Assembly (NCBI GenBank): GCA_035650475.1
Contig: DASRHP010000012.1
Span: 360,059-424,058 of the forward strand
From: Candidatus Binataceae bacterium
GTDB lineage: Bacteria > Desulfobacterota > Binatia > Binatales > Binataceae
Length of the DNA: 64,000 nt
Direction of reading: 5' to 3'
The notes under the pieces were generated by a model. That model was not told where the DNA came from. It ran no database searches and was given only the letters and a program-made list of their open reading frames with translations. How positions within the stretch are numbered: the first letter of the stretch is position 1; each line of letters opens with the position of its first letter. This document shows, one piece after another, positions 45,460 through 57,582 of the stretch. Both the position numbers and the translations under genes were made by a program.

Positions 45460-45915
45460 ATGGTCCTGGTGATTCACGGGCCCAACCTGAACCTGCTTGG
45501 TGAACGCGAGCCGGAAATCTACGGGCGTACGCGGCTGGACGATATCGACCGCGCGCTTCAGGAGTTGGGCCGCGAGCTCGGACTTGAGGTGGAAACCTTC
45601 CAGTCCAACAGTGAAGGCGCGATCGTTGACCGTATCCAGCGTGCGCGCGGACGCGCCAGCGCCTTGCTGATCAATCCTGCGGCTTACACGCACACCAGCG
45701 TTGCGATCCGCGACGCGATCGCCGCCGCCGGCCTGCCTACGGTCGAAGTTCATCTCTCGAACGTGTACCGCCGCGAGCCGTTTCGCCATCACTCAACCAT
45801 CGCCGACATCGTCGCCGGACGTATCATGGGCTTCGGCGCCGACAGCTATCTGCTCGGGCTGCGCGCGCTCAGGCGGCTGCTCGATGGGGCGCAGGCGACC
45901 GGTTCCGCGGCCTGA
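45460..45915 (+). CDS. aroQ: 3-dehydroquinate dehydratase, type II
   Basis: A 151-residue enzyme of the shikimate pathway that dehydrates 3-dehydroquinate; the active form is a dodecamer. Family blocks are complete: [20 protein letters not shown] (with catalytic Tyr), [27 protein letters not shown] (catalytic His) and [18 protein letters not shown]. The family-length start is the ATG at 45460, but no ribosome site precedes it; an ATG at 45394 has GCGAGGG just ahead and would add 22 residues. Followed by accB and accC, a gene order seen in many bacteria. Confidence 0.95.
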   Translation: MVLVIHGPNLNLLGEREPEIYGRTRLDDIDRALQELGRELGLEVETFQSNSEGAIVDRIQRARGRASALLINPAAYTHTSVAIRDAIAAAGLPTVEVHLSNVYRREPFRHHSTIADIVAGRIMGFGADSYLLGLRALRRLLDGAQATGSAA

Positions 45916-45975
45916 GCGAGCGCGATGGCGCGGCGCAGGGCAGGGCGGGTGTCGTCGCGGAGCTCTGGAGAATCG

Positions 45976-46476
45976 ATGGAATTGCGGGAACTAAAGACGC
46001 TGCTCGCCCTGATGAGGGAGTTCGGGCTGAGCGAGCTCGAGATCGAAGACAAGAAGGGCAAAGTGCGCCTGGTGCGCGGCGCGGGCGCGGAGGGAAATTC
46101 CGCGCCCGCCCAGGCGGCGGCGCCGGCGCCCACGCCCGTCGCGAAGGTGGCCGGCTCCACGCCGGTCGCGCGCTCCGGCCGAGCCGCAGGCGCCGCACCA
46201 GCGCAAGCTTCGTCGGCGCCGGAACTCGCTCCCGGCCAGCGGCTGGTGCAGAGCCCGATGGTCGGGACGTTCTATCGCGCGCCCTCGCCGCAGGGCCCGC
46301 CCTTCGTCGAGGAGGGCGACGTCGTGCGCAAGGGCCAGCCGTTGTGCATCATCGAAGCGATGAAGATGATGAACGAGATCGAAGCCGAAATGGCTGGTAA
46401 GATAATCAGTATCCTTTGCGATAACGGCCAGCCCGTCGAGTACGGGCAGCCGCTGATGGTAATCGAGGCCGGCTAG
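45976..46476 (+). CDS. accB: Acetyl-CoA carboxylase biotin carboxyl carrier protein
   Basis: A 166-residue carrier of acetyl-CoA carboxylase, first step of fatty acid synthesis. An N-terminal helical dimerising part ([20 protein letters not shown]) is joined by an Ala/Pro linker to the C-terminal biotinyl domain: [19 protein letters not shown], then [19 protein letters not shown] with the Lys of AMKMM biotinylated, and [14 protein letters not shown] 45976 has GGAG about 6 nt upstream. It is co-transcribed with accC, 29 bp downstream. Confidence 0.96.
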   Translation: MELRELKTLLALMREFGLSELEIEDKKGKVRLVRGAGAEGNSAPAQAAAPAPTPVAKVAGSTPVARSGRAAGAAPAQASSAPELAPGQRLVQSPMVGTFYRAPSPQGPPFVEEGDVVRKGQPLCIIEAMKMMNEIEAEMAGKIISILCDNGQPVEYGQPLMVIEAG

Positions 46477-46505
46477 CGCCGCAGGCGCGCCGGGCGCACA
46501 GCGCC

Positions 46506-47885
46506 ATGTTCAAGAAACTGCTGGTCGCAAACCGCGGCACCATCGCGATCCGCATCATCCGCGCCTGCCGCGAGCTGGGGATTCCGACCCTGGCGGTCTA
46601 CTCGACCGCCGACAAGGACGCACTGCACGTGCGGATGGCCGACGAGGCGGTGTGTATCGGCCCGCCCGCCGCCGAGGAGAGCTACCTCAACATCCCCGCC
46701 ATCATCAGCGCCGCGCTCACCTACGGCGCCGACGCCGTCCATCCGGGCTACGGCTTCCTTTCTGAGAACGGCGACTTCGCCGAAGCGTGCAGCCGTTCGG
46801 GCCTGCGCTTCGTCGGCCCGCGCGCGCGCCATATCCGCCTGATGGGCGATAAGCCGCGCGCGCGCCGCATCATGGTCCGCGCCGGCGTCCCGGTGCTGCC
46901 CGGCAGCGAGGGCAAGGGGGTCAAGGACCTGCGCGAGGCGCAGGCCGACGCCCGCCGCCTGGGCTACCCGGTGCTGATCAAGGCGGCGGCCGGCGGCGGC
47001 GGCAAGGGGATGCGCATTGCGCACAACGAGAAGGAGCTTGCGCGGCTGTTCGCGCTCGCCCGCGCCGAGGCCGCGGCCGCCTTCGGTTCGGGCACGATGT
47101 ACCTCGAGAAGTACCTGGAGCACGCGCGCCACGTCGAATTCCAGATCCTCGCCGACCAGTATCGCAACGTCATCCATCTCGGCGAGCGCGACTGCTCGAT
47201 CCAGCGCCGCCATCAGAAGCTGCTCGAGGAGACGCCGTGTCCGGTGATGACTGCGCGGCTGCGCGAGAAGATGGGGCGGGCGGCGGTGCGCGCGGCAGAG
47301 GTCGTCGGCTACTCCAACGTCGGCACGGTCGAGTTCCTGCTCGCACCCGACGGCAATTTCTACTTCATCGAGATGAACACCCGCATCCAGGTCGAGCACG
47401 GGGTGACCGAGATGGTGACCGGGGTGGACCTGGTGCGCGCCAGCCTGCTCCTGGCCGCGGGCGAGCGCGCGCGGATGCGTCAGCGCGAGCTAGTGATGAA
47501 GGGCGCGGCGATCGAATGCCGGGTTTACGCTGAAGATCCCGACAACCATCTGCCGTCGCCGGGCGTGGTTTCCAACCACCATCCTCCCGGCGGGCTCGGT
47601 GTGCGGGTGGAATCGGCGCTGTACGACGGCTACCGCGTGCCGGTGCATTACGATCCGCTGATCGCCAAGCTGATCGTGCATGCGACTGATCGCCAGAGCG
47701 CGATCATGCGCGCGCGCGCCGCCCTGCGCGAGTACCTGGTGGACGGGATCAAGACCAACATCCCGCTCCATCTGCGCATCCTCGAAGAGCAGGACTTCCA
47801 GCGCGGCCACTTCGATACCGGCTTTCTCCAGCGTTACGAGACCGAGGGCCGCTTCGCAGAGGCCGTGCGCGCCGCCGCGCGCTGA
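46506..47885 (+). CDS. accC: Acetyl-CoA carboxylase biotin carboxylase
   Basis: A 459-residue ATP-grasp enzyme that carboxylates the biotin of AccB using bicarbonate and ATP. It has [20 protein letters not shown] at the start, the glycine-rich ATP loop [75 protein letters not shown] and the C-terminal domain. In the [10 protein letters not shown] motif the following residue is Gly rather than the common Pro, a small variation. Neighbour of accB; the carboxyltransferase genes accA and accD are not in the window. Confidence 0.97.
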   Translation: MFKKLLVANRGTIAIRIIRACRELGIPTLAVYSTADKDALHVRMADEAVCIGPPAAEESYLNIPAIISAALTYGADAVHPGYGFLSENGDFAEACSRSGLRFVGPRARHIRLMGDKPRARRIMVRAGVPVLPGSEGKGVKDLREAQADARRLGYPVLIKAAAGGGGKGMRIAHNEKELARLFALARAEAAAAFGSGTMYLEKYLEHARHVEFQILADQYRNVIHLGERDCSIQRRHQKLLEETPCPVMTARLREKMGRAAVRAAEVVGYSNVGTVEFLLAPDGNFYFIEMNTRIQVEHGVTEMVTGVDLVRASLLLAAGERARMRQRELVMKGAAIECRVYAEDPDNHLPSPGVVSNHHPPGGLGVRVESALYDGYRVPVHYDPLIAKLIVHATDRQSAIMRARAALREYLVDGIKTNIPLHLRILEEQDFQRGHFDTGFLQRYETEGRFAEAVRAAAR

Positions 47886-47903
47886 GTTGCTGGGTTCGTC
47901 CGG

Positions 47904-48980
47904 ATGAGCAGGTTTGCCGCGCGGGTCTCGGTTGTGGCCGCGCTGATTGCGCTGGGTCTGTGCGCGGGCTCTGGCCTGAGCGTTCCGCGCGCATGGGCGG
48001 CTGACCTGCCGACGGCCGGCTCCGAGCTGCTCGGCACAGGCGCGGTCTCCGGCGCGCCGGCGCCGCTGGCCGAGGCCGTCGATCCGGTTTACAACTTCGG
48101 CACCGCGCTCAGCGGGCCGCCGGTCAGGCATACCTTCACGATTCGCAACGCCGGCCAGGCGCCGCTCGAAATCAGGAGCGTCGTGACCTCGTGCGGATGC
48201 ACTGCGGCCAAGCCGAGCCAGAATGTGCTCGCGCCGGGCGAGATCGCGACGATCGCCGCGGAGGTCGATACCCGCTACGAGCACGGCCACAGCCTCTCCG
48301 TCGTGACTGTGGCGACCAACGATCCGCGCAAGCGGGCGCTCCAGCTTAAAATCGAAGGCGTGATCAAGGCGCAGGTCACGGCGGTGCCGGCCGCCCTCGA
48401 CTTCGGCAAGGTGCATCACGGCACCGCCGCCGCGCGCGACGTCGTGTTGAGCGATATGATGGGCGGCGGCGGATTCGCGCTAAAGTCGGTCCGGAATTCG
48501 AGCTCGTACATCAGGGTAACCAGCGCCGCGCGCGCCGACGGCAAGCCTGGAGCGGTGCTGCACGTGGCGCTGTCGCCGGCGATGCCGCCCGGGCCGATCA
48601 CCGACACGATCGAGGTCGATACCAGCCGCGCGCCGCTGCGCGTCGCCGTCCTGGGCGTGGTGGTCGGTGACCTGACGGTCGAGCCGGCGCAGGTTTCCTT
48701 CGGTATTCTGCCCCATCACCAGGGCGCGACCCGGATCGTCCGGCTGACCAATTCGAGCGAGCGCGCGATCAACGTGCTCGGCGTCGAGAGCACCAGCCAG
48801 AGCGTCGAGGCGCGGATCGACCCGGTCACGCCGGGCAAGCTGTACAAAGTGACCCTGGCGCTGCGTCCTAACACGCCCGACGGCCAGATCCGCGGCGTGC
48901 TGACGATCAAGACCGACGACCCGCAGCAGACCACGCTGACCGTCCCTTATTACGGAATCGTCGGGGCGTTCAAAGGCTGA
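47904..48980 (+). CDS. DUF1573 domain secreted protein
   Basis: A 358-residue exported protein. The signal peptide is MSRFAARVSVVAALIALGLC, cleaved near RAWA. Three immunoglobulin-like repeats follow; the first carries the DUF1573 signature (YNFGTALSGPPVRHTFTIRN, then VVTSCGCTAAKPS) and the later ones have VPAALDFGKVHHGTAAARDV and VEPAQVSFGILPHHQGATRI. DUF1573 proteins are extracytoplasmic and of unknown function, often near redox or cell-envelope genes. The Cys pair in SCGC may form a disulphide. ATG 47904, 18 bp after accC. Confidence 0.82.
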   Translation: MSRFAARVSVVAALIALGLCAGSGLSVPRAWAADLPTAGSELLGTGAVSGAPAPLAEAVDPVYNFGTALSGPPVRHTFTIRNAGQAPLEIRSVVTSCGCTAAKPSQNVLAPGEIATIAAEVDTRYEHGHSLSVVTVATNDPRKRALQLKIEGVIKAQVTAVPAALDFGKVHHGTAAARDVVLSDMMGGGGFALKSVRNSSSYIRVTSAARADGKPGAVLHVALSPAMPPGPITDTIEVDTSRAPLRVAVLGVVVGDLTVEPAQVSFGILPHHQGATRIVRLTNSSERAINVLGVESTSQSVEARIDPVTPGKLYKVTLALRPNTPDGQIRGVLTIKTDDPQQTTLTVPYYGIVGAFKG

Positions 48981-49082
48981 GCTTGCGCGATATTTCCAGC
49001 GGCCGCGCGATCGGCGCGCCGTCGCTAAGGCGCGCTTGTTCCAGTCCCGCCGGGGCACTTATACTCGTTATCGAGGGCCACG

Positions 49083-50030
49083 ATGCGTCCTGACGGACGC
49101 CGGGCCGGGCAAAGCCCGATGGGCGGGTCGATACTGCTTGCGCCATTTCGCCGCCTGCGCGAAGCCTGCGTGCGCTTTGCGGTAGGGCTGCTCACCAAGC
49201 CGCTCAAGCGCTACACCCTCACCTATCCTAACGATCTCGCCGAGCTGAAGCGCCAGATCCGCAAGGGTGACGTCGTCCTGGTCGAAGGCAACGAGCGCGT
49301 CAGCGAGGTTATCAAGTACCTGACCCAGAGTTCGTGGTCGCACTCGGCGCTCTACGTCGGCGACGAGCCGATCAAGCGCGATCCCGAGCTGCGTTTGGAG
49401 CTGGCCCAGCAGTACGGCGAAGAAGCCAACTTCATGCTGGTCGAGGCGCTGGTGCAGAGCGGCGTAATCCTTGCCCCGCTGGCCAAGTACCGCGATTTCA
49501 ATATTCGCATCTGTCGCCCGTTCCGGCTCTCGGAGTCCGATCTCAAGGTTGTAATCGATGAGGCGCTGGCGAGCGTCGGGCGCCAATATGATCTGAAAAA
49601 CATTGTCGACCTGGCGCGCTATTTCTTGCCGGTCAGCCTGGTGCCCGCCCGCCTGCGCCGCCACGCCTTGCAGTTTGGCAGCGGCGATCCGACCCGCGCG
49701 ATCTGTTCAAGCATGATCGCCGAGTGCTTCCGCAAGGTGCGCTTTCCGGTCGTGCCGCGGATCGAGCCGCTGCCGCCCGACTATCCATTCGTGCCCGTGC
49801 CGCGGCGCGGCTTCGGCCGGCTGGTCGCGCGCTCGGTGCGCCGGCCGCTGGGGCTGTTCCACATGACGTCGCCCACGCTGGTTACGCCGCGCGACTTCGA
49901 TCTCTCGCCGTACTTCGAGATCGTCAAGTTCAACCTGATCGCCGGCCGCCGTTTCGATTACCGCCAGATCATCTGGGCCGCCGACGACGAGCCCGAGGAA
50001 CCGGGCAAACTGGCCAAGACCGCGTTATAG
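49083..50030 (+). CDS. YiiX-like permuted papain-fold (NlpC/P60 superfamily) hydrolase
   Basis: A 315-residue protein of the permuted papain-like group (YiiX/YycO type), presumably cutting amide or ester bonds. The circularly permuted order shows the catalytic His first, in LTQSSWSHSALYVGDE, after GDVVLVEGNERVSEVIKYLT, and the Cys later in AICSSMIAECFRKV. No signal peptide is evident with ATG 49083, although a hydrophobic stretch occurs near residue 18. The target (peptidoglycan, lipid or protein) is unknown. The neighbours give no clear hint. Confidence 0.78.
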   Translation: MRPDGRRAGQSPMGGSILLAPFRRLREACVRFAVGLLTKPLKRYTLTYPNDLAELKRQIRKGDVVLVEGNERVSEVIKYLTQSSWSHSALYVGDEPIKRDPELRLELAQQYGEEANFMLVEALVQSGVILAPLAKYRDFNIRICRPFRLSESDLKVVIDEALASVGRQYDLKNIVDLARYFLPVSLVPARLRRHALQFGSGDPTRAICSSMIAECFRKVRFPVVPRIEPLPPDYPFVPVPRRGFGRLVARSVRRPLGLFHMTSPTLVTPRDFDLSPYFEIVKFNLIAGRRFDYRQIIWAADDEPEEPGKLAKTAL

Positions 50031-50172
50031 GAGGGAGGCTGGGGGTGACCGCCCGCGCAGGCTTGTGCGTAGCGGTCCGGGTTTGCGATAAGTATGCAGC
50101 CCAGCGCGCACCCGGCGCGTGGAAAGGGAGCGGCAGGGCTCGTCGCCGACGGGCCCCGACGATGTCGTGTGC

Positions 50173-50430
50173 ATGAGCAACCGCGAGCTTTTGGAAAAGG
50201 CGATCGCCAGGATCCTGCATCGCCACTGCAACTTCGGCTGGGCCCACTACTACATCCCGAGCGAGAAGTTTCCGAGCCTTATCGAAGAGCTGGTTGAAGT
50301 GGCCAGCCCGGCCGGACAAGTCAGTCACGAGGAACTGGTGCAATTTTTCCTGCGCACCCAACGCCTGAGCTCCGCCCAGGAGCGCGCCGCGCGCTTCGAG
50401 GAGGAGTTCGCCGTCTATCGCCGCAGCTAG
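50173..50430 (+). CDS. Small protein, 85 residues, function unknown
   Basis: A helical, soluble 85-residue protein. It starts MSNRELLEKAIARILHRHCN and has a conserved-looking FGWAHYYIPSEKFPSLIEEL. Two Gly/Pro-poor amphipathic helices follow and it ends FEEEFAVYRRS. The ATG at 50173 lacks a strong ribosome site; a frame extending to 50119 is possible. No family is recognised. Confidence 0.6.
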   Translation: MSNRELLEKAIARILHRHCNFGWAHYYIPSEKFPSLIEELVEVASPAGQVSHEELVQFFLRTQRLSSAQERAARFEEEFAVYRRS

Positions 50431-50621
50431 AGGGCTGACCCGCGCAGTGGAGCGGACCGCCGCGGCTGCGCCGAAGACAGGCGGCTTGGGCGCGGCGTCA
50501 CTCCGAGCGTGGCTGCCGCACCAGGACTTCCTATCCTCTGTCCCTGCGCCGGGATTCTTCGCGCGCGCCAGGCCCGCACGCGGGATTCGCGTAAAGGGCC
50601 TGCGGAAGGAGTAACCCCACG

Positions 50622-51134
50622 ATGGACGCCCTGGAAGCGCTTCTCACTCGGCGGGTAGCCCGCGCTTATTCCGACCAGCCCGTCGGACTCGAGCAACTTG
50701 CGCGCATCATCGACGCCGGCCGCCATGCGATGAGCGCACGAAATCTCCAGCCCTGGCAGTTCATCGTCGTGCGCGAACGCGCGACGCTTCGCGAGATGGG
50801 CGCGCTGTGCAGCACCGGCCGCTATGTCGCCGACGCCCCGGCGGCGATCGTTGTGCTGAAGGATCGCGGCAATACGCGATGGGCCGACGTCGATTGCGCG
50901 CATGCGGTGCAGAACATGGCGAATGCGGGGTGGGCGATGGGCCTGGGCACCTGCTGGGTGGGCAACTTCGATGGGGACAAGCTTGCCGCTCTGCTCGGCA
51001 TCCCCGAGGAATGGCCGATCTTCACCGTGCTGCCGTTCGGCTATCCGAGCGCGGCGAATCCGCCGCAGGCCAAGGCACTCAAGCCGCGCGCCGAGGTGGT
51101 TCACTACGAGCGCTGGGGCCGCCATACGGCCTGA
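50622..51134 (+). CDS. Nitroreductase family protein (compact type)
   Basis: A 170-residue FMN-dependent oxidoreductase. Landmarks: DALEALLTRRVARAYSDQPV, AMSARNLQPWQFIVVRERAT, AVQNMANAGWAMGLGTCWVG and LGIPEEWPIFTVLPFGYPSA. Start ATG 50622, with GGAAGGAG about 10 nt upstream. It belongs to the same superfamily as the gene at 29636 but is clearly a different subfamily. Physiological substrate unknown. Confidence 0.87.
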   Translation: MDALEALLTRRVARAYSDQPVGLEQLARIIDAGRHAMSARNLQPWQFIVVRERATLREMGALCSTGRYVADAPAAIVVLKDRGNTRWADVDCAHAVQNMANAGWAMGLGTCWVGNFDGDKLAALLGIPEEWPIFTVLPFGYPSAANPPQAKALKPRAEVVHYERWGRHTA

Positions 51135-51273
51135 CGCTACAACTGCCGTGCCGCTCTGCTAGGATTAGCCGGCGCCTGCGGCGTGGTTGACGGAACTCGG
51201 GCGCATCCGCCAAGCCCGCCGCGGCGTCTGCAAGGTTTCGCCGATTCTCCCGAAGGAGGTCGTTTGTACGATC

Positions 51274-51714
51274 ATGGCTATCAAGCAGGTCGAGCCGCCG
51301 CAGGCTCATGACATACTGAGGGCCAACCCCGACGCCATCTACCTCGACGTCCGCACCGAAGCGGAATTCGCCCAGGGCCATCCCGCGGGCGCGCTTAACG
51401 TGCCCGTCGTCTTCATCAAGGGACCGGGTCAGATGGAGTTGAACGAGGAATTTCTGCCGGTGGTGACCAAAACGCTGCCGCGCGACAAGAAGCTGGTTGT
51501 CGGATGCCTCGCGGGGGGACGCTCGCAACGCGCCTGCGAGCTGCTGGAGGCCGCCGGTTATACCGATTTGACCAACGTGCGCGGCGGCTTCGGCGGCGCG
51601 CGCGACGCCGCGGGCCAGGTCGTGGTCACAGGATGGCGCGACGCGGGATTGCCGGTCTCCTCCGAGGTCGGCGACAACTCGTTTCAGGCCCTGCGCCGCA
51701 AGGCGGGGCTGTAG
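51274..51714 (+). CDS. Rhodanese-like sulfurtransferase
   Basis: A 146-residue single rhodanese domain. The core has YLDVRTEAEFAQGHPAGALN, and the active-site loop VVGCLAGGRSQRACELLEAA with Cys at the persulfide position (CxxGxRS). The end VRGGFGGARDAAGQVVVTGW is also typical. The ATG at 51274 is preceded by GAAGGAGG at about 14 nt, a bit far but the only option in frame. It transfers sulphane sulphur or acts as a sulphur-relay protein. Confidence 0.88.
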   Translation: MAIKQVEPPQAHDILRANPDAIYLDVRTEAEFAQGHPAGALNVPVVFIKGPGQMELNEEFLPVVTKTLPRDKKLVVGCLAGGRSQRACELLEAAGYTDLTNVRGGFGGARDAAGQVVVTGWRDAGLPVSSEVGDNSFQALRRKAGL

Positions 51715-51728
51715 CGGACGCGCCGGCA

Positions 51729-52451
51729 ATGGCGATACGGCTGACCCGCATCTACACCCGCAGCGGCGACCAGGGGCTGACCTCGCTGGTCGGTGGCAGC
51801 CGCGTGCCCAAGGAGGGCGCGCGCTTGGAGGCCTATGGCACGGTGGACGAACTCAACGCGGTCGTCGGCATCGTGCGGACCTACCTGCCCGCCTATAAAC
51901 GCCGCTTCGGCAAGGACTACAACTGGTACGCCGAATGCCTCCGGCGCATCCAGAACGAGCTCTTCGACGTGGGCTCCGAGTTGGCCACGCCGCCGCCCGC
52001 GGAGTACGCCGGGATGCATCACATGGGAGCGGCCGAGGTCGCCAAGCTCGAAGAAGAGATGGACCGGATGCAGAAGGAGCTCAAGCCGCTGAACTCCTTC
52101 ACGCTGCCCGGCGGCGGCGTGCTCAACGCCTTTCTCCATCAGGCGCGCACGGTTTGTCGGCGGGCCGAGCGCGTGTGCTGGTCGCTGCGGCGCGTCGAGC
52201 CGATCAACGACCAGCTCCTAATCTATATCAATCGCCTGAGCGACCATCTGTTCGTGCAGTCGCGATGGGTCGCCAGACGTCTCAAGGAGCCGGAGTTTCT
52301 GTGGGACCGCGCGCTCAGGATGGAGCCGCGCACGGCCGACGCCGCGAACGCCGCTCCTTCTGGCAATGGCAGGCGCGCATCGGCGGGGCAGGGCGGCGCG
52401 CGGCGCGCCGGCGGTGCGGCCAAGGATGCGTCCGGGCGCGGCAAGCGTTAG
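51729..52451 (+). CDS. PduO-type cob(I)alamin adenosyltransferase
   Basis: A 240-residue trimeric enzyme that adenosylates cob(I)alamin to make adenosylcobalamin. The ATP-binding start RIYTRSGDQGLTSLVGGSRV is characteristic, followed by EAYGTVDELNAVVG, FTLPGGGVLNAFLHQARTVC with RRAERV, and YINRLSDHLFVQSR. A Gly/Ala-rich basic tail (about residues 205-240) has no fold. The start ATG at 51729 is 15 bp past the rhodanese stop. Its presence implies an adenosylcobalamin-dependent enzyme elsewhere, e.g. methylmalonyl-CoA mutase. Confidence 0.93.
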   Translation: MAIRLTRIYTRSGDQGLTSLVGGSRVPKEGARLEAYGTVDELNAVVGIVRTYLPAYKRRFGKDYNWYAECLRRIQNELFDVGSELATPPPAEYAGMHHMGAAEVAKLEEEMDRMQKELKPLNSFTLPGGGVLNAFLHQARTVCRRAERVCWSLRRVEPINDQLLIYINRLSDHLFVQSRWVARRLKEPEFLWDRALRMEPRTADAANAAPSGNGRRASAGQGGARRAGGAAKDASGRGKR

Positions 52452-52488
52452 ATTGATCTTGCGGCCTGAGTGCCGTGGAGAAGCAGAC

Positions 52489-55243
<2,755 letters not shown>

Positions 55244-55244
<1 letters not shown>

Positions 55245-55528
55245 TGGCGCAGCCGGACCTTGCGCGGCTCAGGATGCTCGTTCACGGGCGCGTCCAGGGC
55301 GTGTTTTTCCGGCATTCGACGGCCGAGCAGGCGCACGCGCTGGGGCTTGCGGGGTGGGTGCGCAACCTCCCCGACGGTGATGTCGAAATTGTGGCGGAGG
55401 GGCCGCGGCGCGAGCTGAAAATCCTTGCCGCCTGGGCCCATCAGGGGCCGCGGCTGGCGCGTGTCGAGAGCGTCGAGGAGCAGTGGTCGCAGCCGCATGG
55501 AGAAAGTGCCGGCTTCACCATCCGCTAA
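55244..55528 (+). CDS. acyP: Acylphosphatase
   Basis: A 94-residue enzyme that hydrolyses acyl phosphates. It has the family signature LVHGRVQGVFFRHSTAEQAH (catalytic Arg) and LGLAGWVRNLPDGDVEIVAEGP (catalytic Asn), with a short C-terminal strand. The ATG at 55244 overlaps the ligA stop by one base, so translation is probably coupled. The physiological role of acylphosphatases is uncertain. Confidence 0.94.
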
Positions 55529-55554
55529 GCCGTTGGCGTTAAGTTCGGGACCCT

Positions 55555-55582
55555 TTCACAGTTTTCTGTTATTAGCTATAGT
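55555..55582 (+). promoter_or_regulatory. Sigma-70-type promoter of korAB
   Basis: TTCACA (55555-55560) and TATAGT (55577-55582) are 16 bp apart and each matches five of six consensus bases. It lies about 90 bp before the korA start in an A/T-rich pocket between the acylphosphatase and korA. The separate terminator after korB supports a two-gene transcription unit. Confidence 0.65.
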
Positions 55583-55671
55583 TCTGGACAGCATAAGGAT
55601 GGTGGCCCCGGACGCAGCCAGCGATGGTGCGCGCCGCGGGCCCTTTAGCGCGCAAGGAGCGTTAAGCGAAA

Positions 55672-57573
55672 ATGGCCCTACCACCCGAGGCAGCCGGACA
55701 AGCTGCGGAGTCGCATAGCCTCGCCGGCGGCGGCGCGGCGCACAAGCGGCGCGAGAAAGTCGACCACGTCGTTATCCGCTTTGCGGGCGACTCCGGCGAC
55801 GGGATGCAGCTTGCGGGCATGCAGTTCACGACCGAGTCGGCCCTGGCCGGCAACGATATCGCGACCCTGCCAGACTTCCCGGCCGAGATCCGCGCCCCTG
55901 CGGGCACCCTGGCCGGCGTCAGCGGCTTCCAGGTCAACTTCTCGAGCAGCGAGGTCTTCACTGCCGGCGACGAGCCCACCGTGCTGGTCGCGATGAATCC
56001 GGCCGCGCTCAAGGCCAACCTCGATGACGTCCCGCCTAACGGCGTGATCATCGTCGATAAAGAGGCCTTCTCCGAGGCCAACCTCAAGCGTGCCGGCTTC
56101 ACCTCCAATCCGCTCAGCGACCACTCGCTCGACAAGTACCAGGTCTTCCAGGTCGACGTGACCAAGCTGACGACCGCGGCGCTGCACGACTCGGGGCTGA
56201 ACAACCGGGCCGTGATGCGCTGCCGCAACCTGTTCGTGCTTGGGATGGTGTCGTGGCTGTACCAGCGGCCGATCGATAGCACGGTGCGATGGCTGGAGGG
56301 ACGCTTCCGCAAATCGCCCGAGCTACTCGACGCCAACGTCAAGGCACTCAGGGCCGGCTACAACTACGGCGAATCGACCGAGATGTTCGCCAGCTCCTAT
56401 GTGGTCGAGCCGGCGCGCATCGCTCCCGGCTTCTACCGCAACATCACCGGCAACGCCGCGACGGCGCTCGGCTTCGTGGTGGCGGCCCACCGCGCCGGGC
56501 GTCCGCTGTTCCTCGGCTCCTATCCGATCACGCCCGCCAGCGACGTGTTGCACGATCTGGCCAGCTACAAAAATTTTTCAGTTTACACTTTCCAGGCCGA
56601 GGACGAAATCGCCGGCGTGGCCTCGGCGATCGGCGCGGCCTTCGGCGGCGCGATCGGCATCACCACCACCTCCGGCCCGGGGATGAACCTCAAGGCCGAG
56701 GCGATCGGGCTCGCGGTCAAGGTCGAGCTGCCGCTGGTGATCACCGACATCCAGCGCGCCGGGCCGTCCACCGGGATGCCGACCAAGCCCGAGCAGGCCG
56801 ACCTGCTGATGGCGATGTACGGGCGGCATGGCGAATCGCCGATCCCGATCATTGCCGCGGCCACACCGAGCGACTGCTTCGACACCGCCTACGAGGCGGT
56901 GCGAATCGCGGTCAAGTACATGACCCCGGTCATCCTGCTCACCGACGGCCAGCTTGCCAATGGCGCCGAGCCGTGGCTGGTGCCCGACGTCAACAAGCTG
57001 CCCGAGATAAAGGTCGAGTTTCGCACCGAGCCCAATGGTTTCATGCCATATATCCGCGATCCTGAGACGCTGGCGCGGCCGTGGGCGATTCCGGGAACGC
57101 CCGGCCTGGAGCATCGTATCGGCGGGCTTTCGAGCGAGGATCTGACCGGCAACGTCAGCTACTCGCCGGCCAACAACGAGCTGATGGTGCGCACACGCGC
57201 GCGCAAGATTGCGGGGATCGCGCGCGAGATTCCGCCCGTCGAGATCTTCGGCGACGCGAAGGGCGGCGAGCTGGTGGTGCTCGGATGGGGCTCGACCTAC
57301 GGGCCGATCCGGGAGGCGGTCAAGCAGATGCGCGCCAAAGGGCGCAGCGTCTCGCACATCCATCTGCGCTATCTCAATCCGCTGCCCAGCGATCTCGAAG
57401 ACAAGCTGCGGATGTTCCGCAAGGTGATGGTCGCCGAGATGAACATGGGGCAGTTGCTCAAGATCGTGCGCGCCGACTACCTGATCGACGCCATCGGCTG
57501 CAACAAGGTGCAGGGGCGGCCGTTCAAGGTCAATGAGCTGACCAACCGCATCGTCCGCGCGCTGGAAGACTGA
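55672..57573 (+). CDS. korA: 2-oxoacid:ferredoxin oxidoreductase subunit alpha (gamma-alpha fusion)
   Basis: A 633-residue subunit of a two-subunit 2-oxoacid:ferredoxin oxidoreductase. The N-terminal part is the gamma domain (VVIRFAGDSGDGMQLAGMQF), then the alpha domain begins near SYPITPASDVLHDLASYKNF and has FQAEDEIAGVASAIGAAFGG and TTTSGPGMNLKAEAIGLAVK. The two-subunit layout matches KorAB of Mycobacterium, where the substrate is 2-oxoglutarate. The enzyme decarboxylates the oxoacid to an acyl-CoA and reduces ferredoxin; the reverse is also possible. The substrate here is inferred from the family. Confidence 0.93.
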   Translation: MALPPEAAGQAAESHSLAGGGAAHKRREKVDHVVIRFAGDSGDGMQLAGMQFTTESALAGNDIATLPDFPAEIRAPAGTLAGVSGFQVNFSSSEVFTAGDEPTVLVAMNPAALKANLDDVPPNGVIIVDKEAFSEANLKRAGFTSNPLSDHSLDKYQVFQVDVTKLTTAALHDSGLNNRAVMRCRNLFVLGMVSWLYQRPIDSTVRWLEGRFRKSPELLDANVKALRAGYNYGESTEMFASSYVVEPARIAPGFYRNITGNAATALGFVVAAHRAGRPLFLGSYPITPASDVLHDLASYKNFSVYTFQAEDEIAGVASAIGAAFGGAIGITTTSGPGMNLKAEAIGLAVKVELPLVITDIQRAGPSTGMPTKPEQADLLMAMYGRHGESPIPIIAAATPSDCFDTAYEAVRIAVKYMTPVILLTDGQLANGAEPWLVPDVNKLPEIKVEFRTEPNGFMPYIRDPETLARPWAIPGTPGLEHRIGGLSSEDLTGNVSYSPANNELMVRTRARKIAGIAREIPPVEIFGDAKGGELVVLGWGSTYGPIREAVKQMRAKGRSVSHIHLRYLNPLPSDLEDKLRMFRKVMVAEMNMGQLLKIVRADYLIDAIGCNKVQGRPFKVNELTNRIVRALED

Positions 57574-57582
57574 GGAGAAATC

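Noticed and set aside
45296..45472. 58-residue frame between rsmI and aroQ, beginning on the rsmI stop (ATGA)
   Set aside because: The overlap suggests possible coupling, but the product has no recognisable features and the frame overlaps the aroQ start. Evidence is too thin to call a gene.
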